A DNA stretch of 52,051 bases from DAOUFU01 sp034429275 (GTDB lineage: Bacteria > Chloroflexota > Anaerolineae > Aggregatilineales > Aggregatilineaceae), in NCBI GenBank assembly GCA_034429275.1, contig DAOUFU010000181.1:1-52051 (forward strand), given 5' to 3'. Shown in pieces: positions 1 to 8,050 of this stretch (its first letter is position 1; each line of letters opens with the position of its first letter). The position numbers were made by a program, and so were the translations under genes. The notes beneath the pieces were generated by a model. The model made no database searches. It saw only the letters and a program-made list of their open reading frames with translations, and was not told the DNA's origin.

Positions 1-293
1 TGCTCAGCACGTTTCCGCGCCACATCGAGCTGGCGGACCGATCCCTGCTGTTCAACCAGATCGTCGTGCGTATCGCGCTGGATTATCACATTCCGCTCAT
101 GAATTTCTGGCTGGCGCTCGAACCGCTGCCCGATTACGGCATCGCCGACGATCTCTATCACCTGAACGGACCACTCACCCGCGCCGGAGATTTCAGCGAT
201 GCGAACAATCTGCGCACGGGCTACCCGATGCACAACCTGGTGACGCTCCAGGCCCTCGATGTGCTCCGGCGGGCGCTCTTCCCGGTCATGTGA
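1..293 (+). CDS. SGNH/GDSL-like hydrolase, C-terminal part (5' end outside window)
   Basis: The open frame enters from the left edge (first full codon at base 3) and ends at TGA 291-293, so only about 96 C-terminal residues are seen. The segment has a hydrophobic strand (ALDYHIPLMNFWLAL) followed by DDLYHLNG. This looks like block V of SGNH/GDSL hydrolases, where an Asp three residues before a His completes the catalytic triad. The next two genes are an MBOAT acyltransferase and another SGNH protein in the same direction, so this is probably an extracytoplasmic acyl-transfer or deacylation partner for glycan modification. The catalytic Ser block lies outside the window, so the family call rests on the DxxH block and context. 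Confidence 0.55.
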   Translation, partial: LSTFPRHIELADRSLLFNQIVVRIALDYHIPLMNFWLALEPLPDYGIADDLYHLNGPLTRAGDFSDANNLRTGYPMHNLVTLQALDVLRRALFPVM

Positions 294-327
294 TGGGACT
301 GGGGAGCGCGTGCCTGCTGTCCCTCTT

Positions 328-357
328 TTGGCGAACTGCCCCTTGTGCCTGTAGAAT
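328..357 (+). promoter_or_regulatory. Candidate promoter for the MBOAT-SGNH pair
   Basis: TTGGCG (328-333) and TAGAAT (352-357) are separated by 18 bp and lie about 55 bp before the MBOAT start. The spacing and the -10 are good; the -35 matches only in its TTG. The 119-bp gap after the preceding SGNH gene fits a separate transcription unit. Confidence 0.35.
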
Positions 358-412
358 GGCACGCGTGCAGTTCGCCGTCTCATTCGCCTGTTCGATGCCT
401 GTGACCTGAACC

Positions 413-1837
413 ATGACCCTCACACATATTTTTGTCCTCGGCATTTGCGCCGTCCTCTATACTCTGCTGATGCCGGCGCGTGCGCGGCGATGGGCGCTGT
501 ATGTTGGGAGCGTCATCGCGATCTACTGGCTCCAGCCCGCCACGACAATTGATCAGCTCGATTTTTTCTTCCCGATGGCAACCCTGGCGATCACGGTGCT
601 GGCGTGGATGCTCTCGCGCAGCCCGGATCAGCGGTTCACCCGGCAGGATGGGCTGGCGGCGGCGGTGATGGTGGGTGTGGTTCTGCTGCTTTCGTTCGGG
701 CGCTACCTCCAGGCCGACTACCGGATCACCCCATCCATGCCGCCCGCCCTGCCGCAGGTGATGATCGTTCTGGTCGGGGTGAGCGTGGCGCTGGTCGTGC
801 TGGCGTGGCTGCCGGTGAAGCGCCGCGCGCTCGGTGGGATCGCCATCCTGCTGATCCTGGCGGTGTTCATCGTGCTAAAGACCAGCGGCCTGGCCGAAGA
901 AGCGGCGCGTCAATTGCGCACCTGGCAGGGTCAGAACCCCGATCTGGCCTCGGCGAGCGAACTGGAATGGCTGGGGTTTTCCTACGTGGCCTTTCGGCTG
1001 ATCCACACCCTGCGCGACCGCCAGACAGATCGCCTGCCGGAACTCACCCTGCGCGATTACGTCACCTATGTGCTCTTTTTCCCCTCGTTCACGGCTGGCC
1101 CGATTGACCGCGCCGAGCGTTTTCTGGCGGATTTGCAGAATCTGCCCGGCCCCCAGGCCGAGCGCGCAGTCCAGGGCGGGATGCGTATCGTCGTGGGCCT
1201 GGCCAAAAAATTCGTGATTGCCGACAGCCTGGCATACTTCGCACTAGATGCCACCAAAGCCGGGCAGGCCACCTCGACCTGGGGCCTGTGGGTCATGGTC
1301 TATACCTTCGCCTTGCAGATTTATTTCGACTTCAGCGGCTATTCGGATATCGCCATTGGCATCGGGCAGTTGTTCGGCATCAAGCTGCCCGAAAACTTCA
1401 GCCTGCCCTATCTCAAGCGCAACATCACCCTGTTCTGGCAAAGCTGGCACATCACGCTGAGCACCTGGGTTCGCTTCTATGTTTTCTCCCCATTGTCGCG
1501 CTACCTGATGTCGCGCAAGGTCAAACCATCGCCCACCGCAGTCGTGTTTGCCTGCCAGATGGCGACGATGCTGGCCATCGGCCTGTGGCATGGCGTCACG
1601 TGGGGATTCGTCGCCTGGGGAGCCTGGCACGCGGTGGGATTGTTCATCCACAAGGTGTGGAGCGACCACACCCGCCCCTACTATCTCAAGCTGCGCAGCC
1701 GCCCGGCCCTGGGCCGTGTCGTTGAACTGGCGGGGATCGTCATCACCTTTCATTTTGTGGTGGTGGGCTGGGTATGGTTCGCCCTGCCGGATATACAGAC
1801 CGGTTGGGATGTGTTCGTGCGCCTATTTGGCCTGTAG
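413..1837 (+). CDS. MBOAT-family membrane O-acyltransferase (AlgI/DltB-like)
   Basis: A 474-residue polytopic membrane protein of the membrane-bound O-acyltransferase family. These enzymes pass acyl groups, usually acetyl, through the membrane to an extracytoplasmic glycan acceptor. Visible hallmarks are FPSFTAGPIDR (the conserved proline/glycine segment before the core), FSGYSDIAIGIG, SWHITLSTW with His346, and LWHGVTWGFVAWG with the near-invariant His393. The length is typical of AlgI-like members. An SGNH gene lies on each side; the downstream one starts 13 bp after this stop. That is the usual arrangement in alginate, peptidoglycan (PatA/PatB) and other polysaccharide O-acetylation systems. 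The acceptor cannot be read from this window. Confidence 0.9.
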   Translation: MTLTHIFVLGICAVLYTLLMPARARRWALYVGSVIAIYWLQPATTIDQLDFFFPMATLAITVLAWMLSRSPDQRFTRQDGLAAAVMVGVVLLLSFGRYLQADYRITPSMPPALPQVMIVLVGVSVALVVLAWLPVKRRALGGIAILLILAVFIVLKTSGLAEEAARQLRTWQGQNPDLASASELEWLGFSYVAFRLIHTLRDRQTDRLPELTLRDYVTYVLFFPSFTAGPIDRAERFLADLQNLPGPQAERAVQGGMRIVVGLAKKFVIADSLAYFALDATKAGQATSTWGLWVMVYTFALQIYFDFSGYSDIAIGIGQLFGIKLPENFSLPYLKRNITLFWQSWHITLSTWVRFYVFSPLSRYLMSRKVKPSPTAVVFACQMATMLAIGLWHGVTWGFVAWGAWHAVGLFIHKVWSDHTRPYYLKLRSRPALGRVVELAGIVITFHFVVVGWVWFALPDIQTGWDVFVRLFGL

Positions 1838-1850
1838 GGGATAGCCCTCG

Positions 1851-3017
1851 ATGCAAACGTGGAAATGGCTCTACCATCCTCAGACGGCGTTCACATGGCG
1901 GTTTATCCGCAACGTGCTGATCAAGGCCGCGCTGCTGTTTGTCGCACTGAACCTGCTGTTCGTATGGACCGATCCGCTGCCTGCGCTCGGCAAGCTGTCG
2001 GGCTATAACCTGCTGTGGCGCGGGCGCGAGCGCCTGCCCTATGGTGAAAACCCCCGCGCAGCCTACAACCTCAGCCTGTATCAGCTCGACGCGATGTTTG
2101 CCTCTCACGTGCTGAATGGGGCCGGGCGCGGGGATGACGAGTACCGCGTGTTGGTGATCGGCGATTCGTCGGTGTGGGGCATCTTGCTGGAGCCGCAGGA
2201 TACCCTGGTCGGGCAGATCAACCGCCAGGAACTTCGGACGGGGGAAGGGCTGCCGGTGCGTGCCTACAATCTTGGCTACCCCACCATGTCGCTGATCAAG
2301 GACGTGATGCTGCTCAAGTATGGCATGGCCTACCAGCCGGACCTGATTGTGTGGATGCTGACGCTGGAATCGTTCGGCAAGAAGGAACAGATCAACACCT
2401 CCATCGTGAAAAATAACGCGGGCGTCGTGCGCGACCTGATCGCTGCCTACGGCATCGACCAGGACCCGAACGACTCGCGCTGGGTGGAAGCTGGCACCTG
2501 GGACAAAACCATCATGGGCCGTCGGCGGGCACTCGCCGACTTGCTGCGCTTGCAGCTTTACGGCCCGGCCTGGAGCATCACGGGCATAGACCAGGTTTAC
2601 CCGGACGACTACACACCGCGCGCCATCGACCTCCAGCCGGAGACGGCCTGGCACGGCTACGACGAGGGCGAACTGACCGCCGATGCGCTTGCCTTCGATG
2701 TGATTGCGGCGGGCATGGCGCTGGCCGGAGATGTCCCCGCCCTGCTGATCAACGAGCCGATCTTCATCAGCCAGGGCGAGAACAGCGATATTCGCTATAA
2801 CTTCTTTTATCCCCAGTGGGCCTACGATTTCTACCGCGAACAGCTCACCACGCTCAGCGAGACCCATGCCTGGCCGCTGCTGGACCTGTGGAACGTGCTG
2901 CCCGATGCCTCGTGTTATACCGACAGCGCGGTACATCTGACTCCCGAATGTTCGGCCCGGCTTGGTGAGCAGGTGGGCCAGGCGGTGCTCCGGTTTGCCG
3001 AGACCGGGGCACCCTGA
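1851..3017 (+). CDS. SGNH/AlgX-AlgJ-like hydrolase/acyltransferase partner of the MBOAT protein
   Basis: A 388-residue protein with one N-terminal membrane segment (about residues 20-44) and a large domain that should lie outside the membrane. VLVIGDSSVWG is the SGNH block I with nucleophile Ser106, and CYTDSAVHLTPE near the C-terminus supplies Asp358 and His362. NLGYPTMS may be the block with the oxyanion Gly. The Asp-His spacing is four residues instead of the usual three, which suggests the AlgJ/AlgX-like branch over a classical lipase. With the MBOAT gene 13 bp upstream, the expected role is final transfer of the acyl group onto a surface glycan. Plain esterase activity is the alternative. 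Confidence 0.75.
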   Translation: MQTWKWLYHPQTAFTWRFIRNVLIKAALLFVALNLLFVWTDPLPALGKLSGYNLLWRGRERLPYGENPRAAYNLSLYQLDAMFASHVLNGAGRGDDEYRVLVIGDSSVWGILLEPQDTLVGQINRQELRTGEGLPVRAYNLGYPTMSLIKDVMLLKYGMAYQPDLIVWMLTLESFGKKEQINTSIVKNNAGVVRDLIAAYGIDQDPNDSRWVEAGTWDKTIMGRRRALADLLRLQLYGPAWSITGIDQVYPDDYTPRAIDLQPETAWHGYDEGELTADALAFDVIAAGMALAGDVPALLINEPIFISQGENSDIRYNFFYPQWAYDFYREQLTTLSETHAWPLLDLWNVLPDASCYTDSAVHLTPECSARLGEQVGQAVLRFAETGAP

Positions 3018-3093
3018 TTCCGCGAAACACCGGGCGTATCGCATTGGGGGGCGCAGGGCTGCGGGCGCTGCCCCGCCCCCAGCAAGGAGCGGA

Positions 3094-3114
3094 GCGGCCC
3101 GTTTTTTTGGCCGC
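3094..3114 (+). terminator. Possible terminator-like hairpin in the 233-bp gap after the SGNH gene
   Basis: GCGGCC (3094-3099) pairs with GGCCGC (3109-3114) around a loop carrying seven T residues. The T tract is inside the loop, not after the stem, so termination is doubtful. A further GC-rich inverted repeat lies around 3045-3080. Nothing else coding-like is visible between 3018 and 3250. Confidence 0.25.
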
Positions 3115-3250
3115 GTGGGGGTGAGGCCGGTCGTTCGACCGGGCGTGTTGCACCCAAAAAATCACCCGCGATTTTTCTCACGCGAACAAATGGCATACAA
3201 TACTAGTAAGTGAGCAGGTTGGCGTAGATATCTTTTTAAGGAGACGGGGC

Positions 3251-3583
3251 ATGAATATTACCGAGCGAGAGCAAAACGGCGTGGCAATTTTCACGCTTGA
3301 GGGCCGCGTGGACAGTGAAGGCGCTGTTGATCTCGATCTGGCACTACAAACGGCAGTTACCGAGGGCAAGAACAAGATCGTCCTCGAAATGTCCGACGTT
3401 CGATACATCAACAGCGCAGGGCTGCGCACCCTGGCGGATATTCTGACGCAGACAACCGAAAGCGGTGGCGGCCTGTATCTGGTGAATTTGAACCCAAAGG
3501 TTCACCGTGTCTTCCAGATCATCGGGTTCGACAAGTTCTTCAAGGTCTTTCCAAGCGTGAAAGAGGCCCTGGACGCGTTCTAG
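3251..3583 (+). CDS. STAS-domain anti-sigma factor antagonist (SpoIIAA/RsbV-like)
   Basis: A 110-residue single STAS domain. It begins with the usual strand (ITEREQNGVAIFTLEGRVD), and the phosphorylatable serine is Ser55 in RYINSAGLR, the position phosphorylated by RsbW/SpoIIAB-type kinases. A strong Shine-Dalgarno (AAGGAGA, 3238-3244) precedes the ATG. The next gene, 89 bp downstream, encodes both a HATPase kinase-like domain and a PP2C phosphatase domain, so kinase, phosphatase and substrate of a partner-switching module are adjacent. No sigma factor is encoded in the window, so the final target (sigma factor or another effector) is unknown. Confidence 0.88.
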   Translation: MNITEREQNGVAIFTLEGRVDSEGAVDLDLALQTAVTEGKNKIVLEMSDVRYINSAGLRTLADILTQTTESGGGLYLVNLNPKVHRVFQIIGFDKFFKVFPSVKEALDAF

Positions 3584-3615
3584 TGCCGGGGAATTCGAGT
3601 GAAGCAGGCTCATCG

Positions 3616-3649
3616 GAACAGCCCCTTGATCGACCGGTCGGGGCTGTTC
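3616..3649 (+). terminator. Hairpin between the STAS and SpoIIE-fusion genes
   Basis: A perfect 10-bp stem, GAACAGCCCC (3616-3625) with GGGGCTGTTC (3640-3649), around a 14-nt loop and followed by TCTT. It may be a weak terminator or attenuator that lets the small antagonist be made in excess over the large fusion protein. Confidence 0.5.
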
Positions 3650-3672
3650 TCTTACCAAAATGAGGGATCAGC

Positions 3673-5373
3673 ATGGTGTTTATCGGCGAACTGCGCGTCA
3701 AGGCACAGTTGGAGAATCTTCGTATTGTCTCCCATTTTATCCACGGCGTTTCGCAGCGCCTGGCGCTCACCGACAAAACGCTCTTCGACCTGGAACTGGC
3801 CGTCGAGGAAGCCGCGACCAATATCATCAACCATGCCTATCCTGGCGACCAGAAGGGAGATATGCTGATCCAGGCCCGCCAGGCGGGGGAATTTGTGCAG
3901 ATCTCGCTGACCGATTGGGGTGTTCCGCTGAACCCGGCCAATATCAAGCCCTTCGACATCAACGCGCCGGTTGAAGCGCGCATCAAGGGCGGCATGGGCC
4001 TGCATTTCATCAACAAGTTGATGGATGAGGTGGCGCGCGAAACCGGCAACGGCGAGGGCCAGCCCAATGTGCTGCGGCTGGCCAAACTGATCGAGCGGGC
4101 ACAGCCGGGCGTGCGCCCGCCCAGCGCCGTCCAGGAACTGAACGCGATGCGCACCGTTAGCGAGGTCATGACCTCGAATATCAACCTGGACGATCTGCTC
4201 AGCCTGATCCTGAACAAGCTGGTCACCACCGTCAACGCGGACCGCGGCACGATTTACCTGGTGGACGAAGAGCGCCGGGAATTGTGGTCGCGCGTCATGC
4301 TGGAAGATATCGGCCCGCTCACTGAAATTCGCGTCAAGATTGGCGAGGGAATCGCCGGGCACGTGGCGGCGACAGGCGAAATCCTGAACATCCCCGATGC
4401 CTACCAGGACCCCCGCTTCAACTCGCAGATCGACCAGGTCACCGGCTACCGGACCCGCTCAATGCTGACGGCCCCCATGTTCAACCCCCAGCAGAAGATC
4501 ATCGGCGTGGTGCAGCTTCTCAACAAAAAAGATGGGGCGTTCAATTTCCGCGACGAGCGACTGATCACCGCCATGACCTCGCAGGCCGCCATCAGCATCG
4601 AAAATGCGCGGCTGTATGCGCAGGAACTGCAACAGCAGGTGGTCAAGCGCGAGCTGGAAACCGCTCATACCATCCAGGCCAGCTTTTTGCCGGACGTGAT
4701 CCCGCACCCCGATGGCTGGGATATTGCCGCGATCTGGCTGCCTATTCGCAGCGTGGCGGGCGATTTTTATGATTTCCAGTGGCTTGGTGATGGGCGGCTG
4801 GCCGTCGTCATCGCCGATGTATCGGGCAAGGGCATTCCGGCGGCCTTGTTCATGGCGCTCAGCGTGACTATGCTGCGCTTCGGTATGCGCTTCAACCTCG
4901 CTCCCGCCGAAGTGACCCGGCGCGCCAACGAATCGATGCTGGCCGATCAGCGCTCGCGCATGTTTGCCACTACGTTTGTCAACTACATCTCGCTCGACAC
5001 CGGTGAGATGGAGTTTTCGTCGGGCGGGCACAACCCGGCGCTGATCTACCGGGCGGCAACGGGCACCTGCGAGAGCGTCACCTCCGATGGCGTGGCGGTG
5101 GGCATCTTCAAGCAGGCCGAATACCGGTCGAACCAGATGCGCCTGGAGCCTGGTGATATCTTGATCCTGTACACCGATGGCATCACCGAGGCCATCAACG
5201 ATGATGAGGAAGAATTCGGCGAGGAACGCCTGCAGGACATCATCGTGGAGCACGCCAGCGAACCGGCGGAAGCGTTGATCGAGCGCGTGCTGGATGCGGT
5301 TACGGCGTTTGTGGGCGATCAAGACCTGTTCGACGACGCTACCCTGGTGATTTTGAAGCGCGATCCTGCCTGA
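3673..5373 (+). CDS. HATPase_c (RsbW-like) - GAF - SpoIIE/PP2C phosphatase fusion
   Basis: A 566-residue cytoplasmic three-domain regulator. Residues 1-125 form an RsbW-type ATPase: N-box EEAATNIINHAY with Asn50, DWGVPLNP (Asp81), and GGMGL at 106-110. Residues about 150-315 are a GAF sensor domain (DRGTIYLVDEE, GEGIAGHVAATGE), followed by a short helix. Residues about 335-564 are a PPM/SpoIIE phosphatase with metal-site Asp364 (VAGDFYDF), Asp382 (DVSGKG), Asp502 (YTDG) and the terminal DDATLVI. Known partner-switching systems use the kinase to phosphorylate a STAS serine and the phosphatase to remove it. Here both opposing activities are in one chain with a ligand-sensing GAF between them, directly after the STAS gene. 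The signal bound by the GAF domain is unknown. The start is set by GAGGGA before the ATG. Confidence 0.9.
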   Translation: MVFIGELRVKAQLENLRIVSHFIHGVSQRLALTDKTLFDLELAVEEAATNIINHAYPGDQKGDMLIQARQAGEFVQISLTDWGVPLNPANIKPFDINAPVEARIKGGMGLHFINKLMDEVARETGNGEGQPNVLRLAKLIERAQPGVRPPSAVQELNAMRTVSEVMTSNINLDDLLSLILNKLVTTVNADRGTIYLVDEERRELWSRVMLEDIGPLTEIRVKIGEGIAGHVAATGEILNIPDAYQDPRFNSQIDQVTGYRTRSMLTAPMFNPQQKIIGVVQLLNKKDGAFNFRDERLITAMTSQAAISIENARLYAQELQQQVVKRELETAHTIQASFLPDVIPHPDGWDIAAIWLPIRSVAGDFYDFQWLGDGRLAVVIADVSGKGIPAALFMALSVTMLRFGMRFNLAPAEVTRRANESMLADQRSRMFATTFVNYISLDTGEMEFSSGGHNPALIYRAATGTCESVTSDGVAVGIFKQAEYRSNQMRLEPGDILILYTDGITEAINDDEEEFGEERLQDIIVEHASEPAEALIERVLDAVTAFVGDQDLFDDATLVILKRDPA

Positions 5374-5391
5374 TGCATCCGAAACAAAAGA

Positions 5392-5418
5392 CGCGACCGG
5401 CCATCACAGCCGATCGCG
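5392..5418 (+). terminator. Probable terminator after the SpoIIE-fusion gene
   Basis: CGCGACCGGC (5392-5401) and GCCGATCGCG (5409-5418) form a stem with one mismatch and a 7-nt loop, followed by CCCCTGTCTTGTT. It lies between the convergent phosphatase and LysM genes. Confidence 0.45.
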
Positions 5419-5484
5419 CCCCTGTCTTGTTATTCCCTCACCGCCCTGCGGCCAGGGGGCTGTGTACACGGGCGAGAGGCCCGG

Positions 5485-7005
5485 CTATCCCTGGTTATCC
5501 GTCTCTTCTGCATACAGGTCGGTGACCGTCCACGCGCCGTTTTCCAGCGTGAAGACGACTCCCTCCGGCCCATTGAGAATCACTTTGCCGCTGTCGCGGA
5601 TCAACAGCGCGGTATATCGAAGAGCGGGACCGGTCGCCCAGCCCAGCGAGTCGCGCACGCCGGGATAGGTGCGCCACGCGTGCCCAAAGTTGCGCTCCGG
5701 CTGGAACAGGCCTTCCGGCGCTGTCAGCGTGGAATCCGATTCCGGCATTCCTTCGCGCCAGGTATCTTGATAGGTCGTGAAGGTCCCAGCGGGCTGTCCC
5801 TCGTTTTGGACCATCACGTAAATTTGCCGGGTGTCGCCCAGCCACAGCATGTAGCCCTTCTCAAAGGGGACAAACGCCGCCTGCACGGGCGAATAGATGG
5901 GCGGCGGTGCTATGGCTACCGGTTCCTGGGCCGGGGCCGTCTCACCCGCCGGAGGCAGCGGGGCCGTCTCGGCCACTGCCTGAGGTGTCGGCGTGGGTGC
6001 AGGGGCCTGGGTGGGCACTACCGGCTGCGCGCTGCCCGCCGGGCGAAGCTCGCCGGTGACCGGGTCCACTGAGCCGGGCGGCAGGATCACGATTTCCTGG
6101 CCGATCTGCAGGAAGCGTGTGTTGGGGCGAATGTTGGAATTGAGCGCCACGACCGAGTCAATCGTCACGCCATAATTACTGTAGGCATAAACGATGCTGG
6201 TGAGCGTATCGCCCGCCTGCACGCGGTGAACGATGCTGCCATCGGGCCGGACGCTCTGCGGGACTACAAACGGCGCGAAGGCTTCGACCGGGGCCTGCCC
6301 CGCCGCTGCCGCACCCGATGCCGCCTCGGTGGTGCGCACCAGCGAAATCTGGTCCCAGTACACATTGTTCAGCGCCATGCCATACTGTTGTGTCGCCCAC
6401 AAGAAGACGGTGACCTCGGTGCCCTTGACCTGTGCGTTCACCGTCATCTCGGCCCACTGATCGTAAGGGGCCGCCGCTGCCGACCAGACCACGTTCGGAG
6501 AATTCGGATCGATGCCGCCAGTGGGATCGATGCCAACCTTGAGCTGCGCGCCCGCCGTCGAATCCGACCGGCGGTAGGGGGCTTCGGCGATGATGCAGGA
6601 AGTGGTCGTGTCGTTACAGGTATATACCCACCCGTAACCGGTCAGCTTGACGACTTCGCCATCGGTCAAGCCACCCACACGCTGATAGCCAGCGGCGGTG
6701 AACTTGCCGAAACCCTGGTTAATGTTCCACGAGGCGGACCCATCGCGGACCTGCAGCGGGTCCGTATGCGGGAAGGCGACCGGTGCTCCCTCGCCGACCC
6801 AGAGAGTCCAGCCGTTCGGAACCGTGCGGTTGGCCGCTCCCTGGCCGTAATAGGGCTGCTCCATGCCGCCATTGACCAGCAAATTGGTTTGCTGTGCCTG
6901 GGCAGACGGCGTATGCCCAGGCCAGGCTGCCCCCAGCAGAATCACGACTGTCATCATTACGGCGATGAAGATATATCGCCTGCTCAACAAGGTTTGTGTG
7001 CCCAT
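5485..7005 (-). CDS. Secreted LysM-domain envelope protein with N-terminal carbohydrate-binding-like domain
   Basis: 506 residues from the ATG at 7005. This start is chosen because it gives a clean signal peptide (RRYIFIAVMMTVVILLGAAW, cleavage near AQAQQ) and has GGAAGGA upstream. After the signal, NLLVNGGMEQPYYGQG begins a jelly-roll/CBM-like region to about residue 220. A LysM domain follows (IVHRVQAGDTLTSIVYAYS to IGQEIVILPPG), then a Pro/Thr/Ala-rich linker. The C-terminal domain contains KGYMLWLGDTRQIYVM, a type of sequence common in Chloroflexi surface proteins. LysM binds N-acetylglucosamine-containing glycans, so the protein is probably attached to peptidoglycan or another wall polymer. 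No catalytic residues are recognised. Confidence 0.8.
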   Translation of the reverse strand: MGTQTLLSRRYIFIAVMMTVVILLGAAWPGHTPSAQAQQTNLLVNGGMEQPYYGQGAANRTVPNGWTLWVGEGAPVAFPHTDPLQVRDGSASWNINQGFGKFTAAGYQRVGGLTDGEVVKLTGYGWVYTCNDTTTSCIIAEAPYRRSDSTAGAQLKVGIDPTGGIDPNSPNVVWSAAAAPYDQWAEMTVNAQVKGTEVTVFLWATQQYGMALNNVYWDQISLVRTTEAASGAAAAGQAPVEAFAPFVVPQSVRPDGSIVHRVQAGDTLTSIVYAYSNYGVTIDSVVALNSNIRPNTRFLQIGQEIVILPPGSVDPVTGELRPAGSAQPVVPTQAPAPTPTPQAVAETAPLPPAGETAPAQEPVAIAPPPIYSPVQAAFVPFEKGYMLWLGDTRQIYVMVQNEGQPAGTFTTYQDTWREGMPESDSTLTAPEGLFQPERNFGHAWRTYPGVRDSLGWATGPALRYTALLIRDSGKVILNGPEGVVFTLENGAWTVTDLYAEETDNQG

Positions 7006-7152
7006 TTTGTGCCCGATTCCTTCCAACTCGGTAGTGTTGACGTGCGTACTCAAAACGCGCTGACGCATCATGGTCAACACGGCCTGCATTCTGATCGCTG
7101 GCCCGTCGGCAGCAGTTCGCCGCCGGACCCTGGCGCTAATTCAAGCGGCGCG

Positions 7153-7181
7153 ATTATATATGGTCCTGTGCGCACCTGCAA
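7153..7181 (-). promoter_or_regulatory. Promoter for the LysM gene
   Basis: On the minus strand, TTGCAG (7181-7176) and TATAAT (7158-7153) are 17 bp apart, a near-consensus sigma-70-type promoter in a GC-rich background. The leader to the ATG at 7005 would be about 140 nt. It shares the 423-bp gap 7006-7428 with the divergent receiver gene. Confidence 0.55.
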
Positions 7182-7329
7182 TCCACGCTCACTCAACGCC
7201 CACCTTGCGGCGGCGACTTCGGGGCAAGACCAGCCGAGACAGCCGTGCCGAATCGGTTTTCCCGGCGTTTTACCTATGGTGTGCCGGGCGGGCCAAAAGG
7301 TAGGTTACAATAGTGAAAATGTGCCTCGC

Positions 7330-7358
7330 TTGGCTTGCCTTCGGTGCTGTACTAGAAT
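7330..7358 (+). promoter_or_regulatory. Promoter for the receiver gene
   Basis: TTGGCT (7330-7335) and TAGAAT (7353-7358) are 17 bp apart and about 70 bp before the ATG at 7429. The rest of the 7006-7428 gap shows no gene; a second possible -10 (TACAAT, 7306-7311) lies just upstream. Confidence 0.42.
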
Positions 7359-7428
7359 AGGCGTTATAGCCGGACGTGGGGATCATTTCCGCTCGCATCC
7401 TTTGATCGTTCAGCCGCAGGAGAGTGTT

Positions 7429-7851
7429 ATGTCAACCACCTGGATGGTCGTCGAAGACGAACCCGATCTGTATGACACACTGCTGACTCTGTTCGAAATC
7501 TGGAGCATCGACGGTGTGGCATTCACCAATGGCAGCGACGCCATTCGATGGGTTGAGGACGTAGACAACGGGAAGACAGCGGAGACGGCCCTGCCCGAAC
7601 TCGCCATTCTCGACATCCGGCTGCCGGGCGCTTCTGGGCCTGAGATCGGCAAAAAGCTGCGCGCCAGCCCGCTCTTAAGAGACGTGGCCATTGTGCTGAT
7701 CACGGCGCACCGCCTGACTCCCCTGGAAGAACGTCGGGCTATCGCCATGGCCGGGGCCGATGCCCGGATCTACAAACCCTTGCCCGCCCCCGCCGATTTT
7801 CGTAAAGCGCTTCAGGCCGCGCTCTTTCATCGCCAGAATGCCGGTTCGTAG
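7429..7851 (+). CDS. Stand-alone response regulator receiver domain
   Basis: 140 residues, a single CheY-like receiver with no output domain. Acidic pocket EDE at 9-11, phospho-acceptor Asp62 in LAILDIRLPG, a Thr in LITAH and a Lys in YKPL complete the active site. The start is ATG 7429 with CAGGAGAG just before it; the same frame is open upstream but that stretch overlaps the promoter region and the antisense of the LysM gene. Such regulators act by protein-protein contact or in phosphorelays. No kinase is adjacent; the nearest is the PAS histidine kinase near 16 kb. Partner unknown. Confidence 0.85.
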   Translation: MSTTWMVVEDEPDLYDTLLTLFEIWSIDGVAFTNGSDAIRWVEDVDNGKTAETALPELAILDIRLPGASGPEIGKKLRASPLLRDVAIVLITAHRLTPLEERRAIAMAGADARIYKPLPAPADFRKALQAALFHRQNAGS

Positions 7852-8050
7852 AGCGGCGGCACTCGACCCACGCCATCATCCTGAACGATGCGCGCAGTTC
7901 ACAGGCTGCGCGCGTTTTATGTCCCCATAGGGCCGGGTGAAGTCGGGGTAATCGCGCCCCGCGCCCTCAACATAAAGCGGAACCCGGCCAGACGCGTTAC
8001 ACTTGGGCGCTGTGCCTGCTCTGCATCCGCCATCCGAGACCCACGAGCCT

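Noticed and set aside
1743..3044. 433-codon minus-strand frame antisense to the SGNH gene
   Set aside because: Codon-position shadow of a GC-rich gene; the composition is Arg/Gly/His-rich and shows no motif, while the plus strand has intact SGNH blocks.
6226..7428. Long plus-strand open frame upstream of the receiver gene
   Set aside because: It lies antisense to the LysM gene and its promoter region, encodes Arg/His/Gly-rich sequence without domains, and the true receiver start at 7429 has a good ribosome site.
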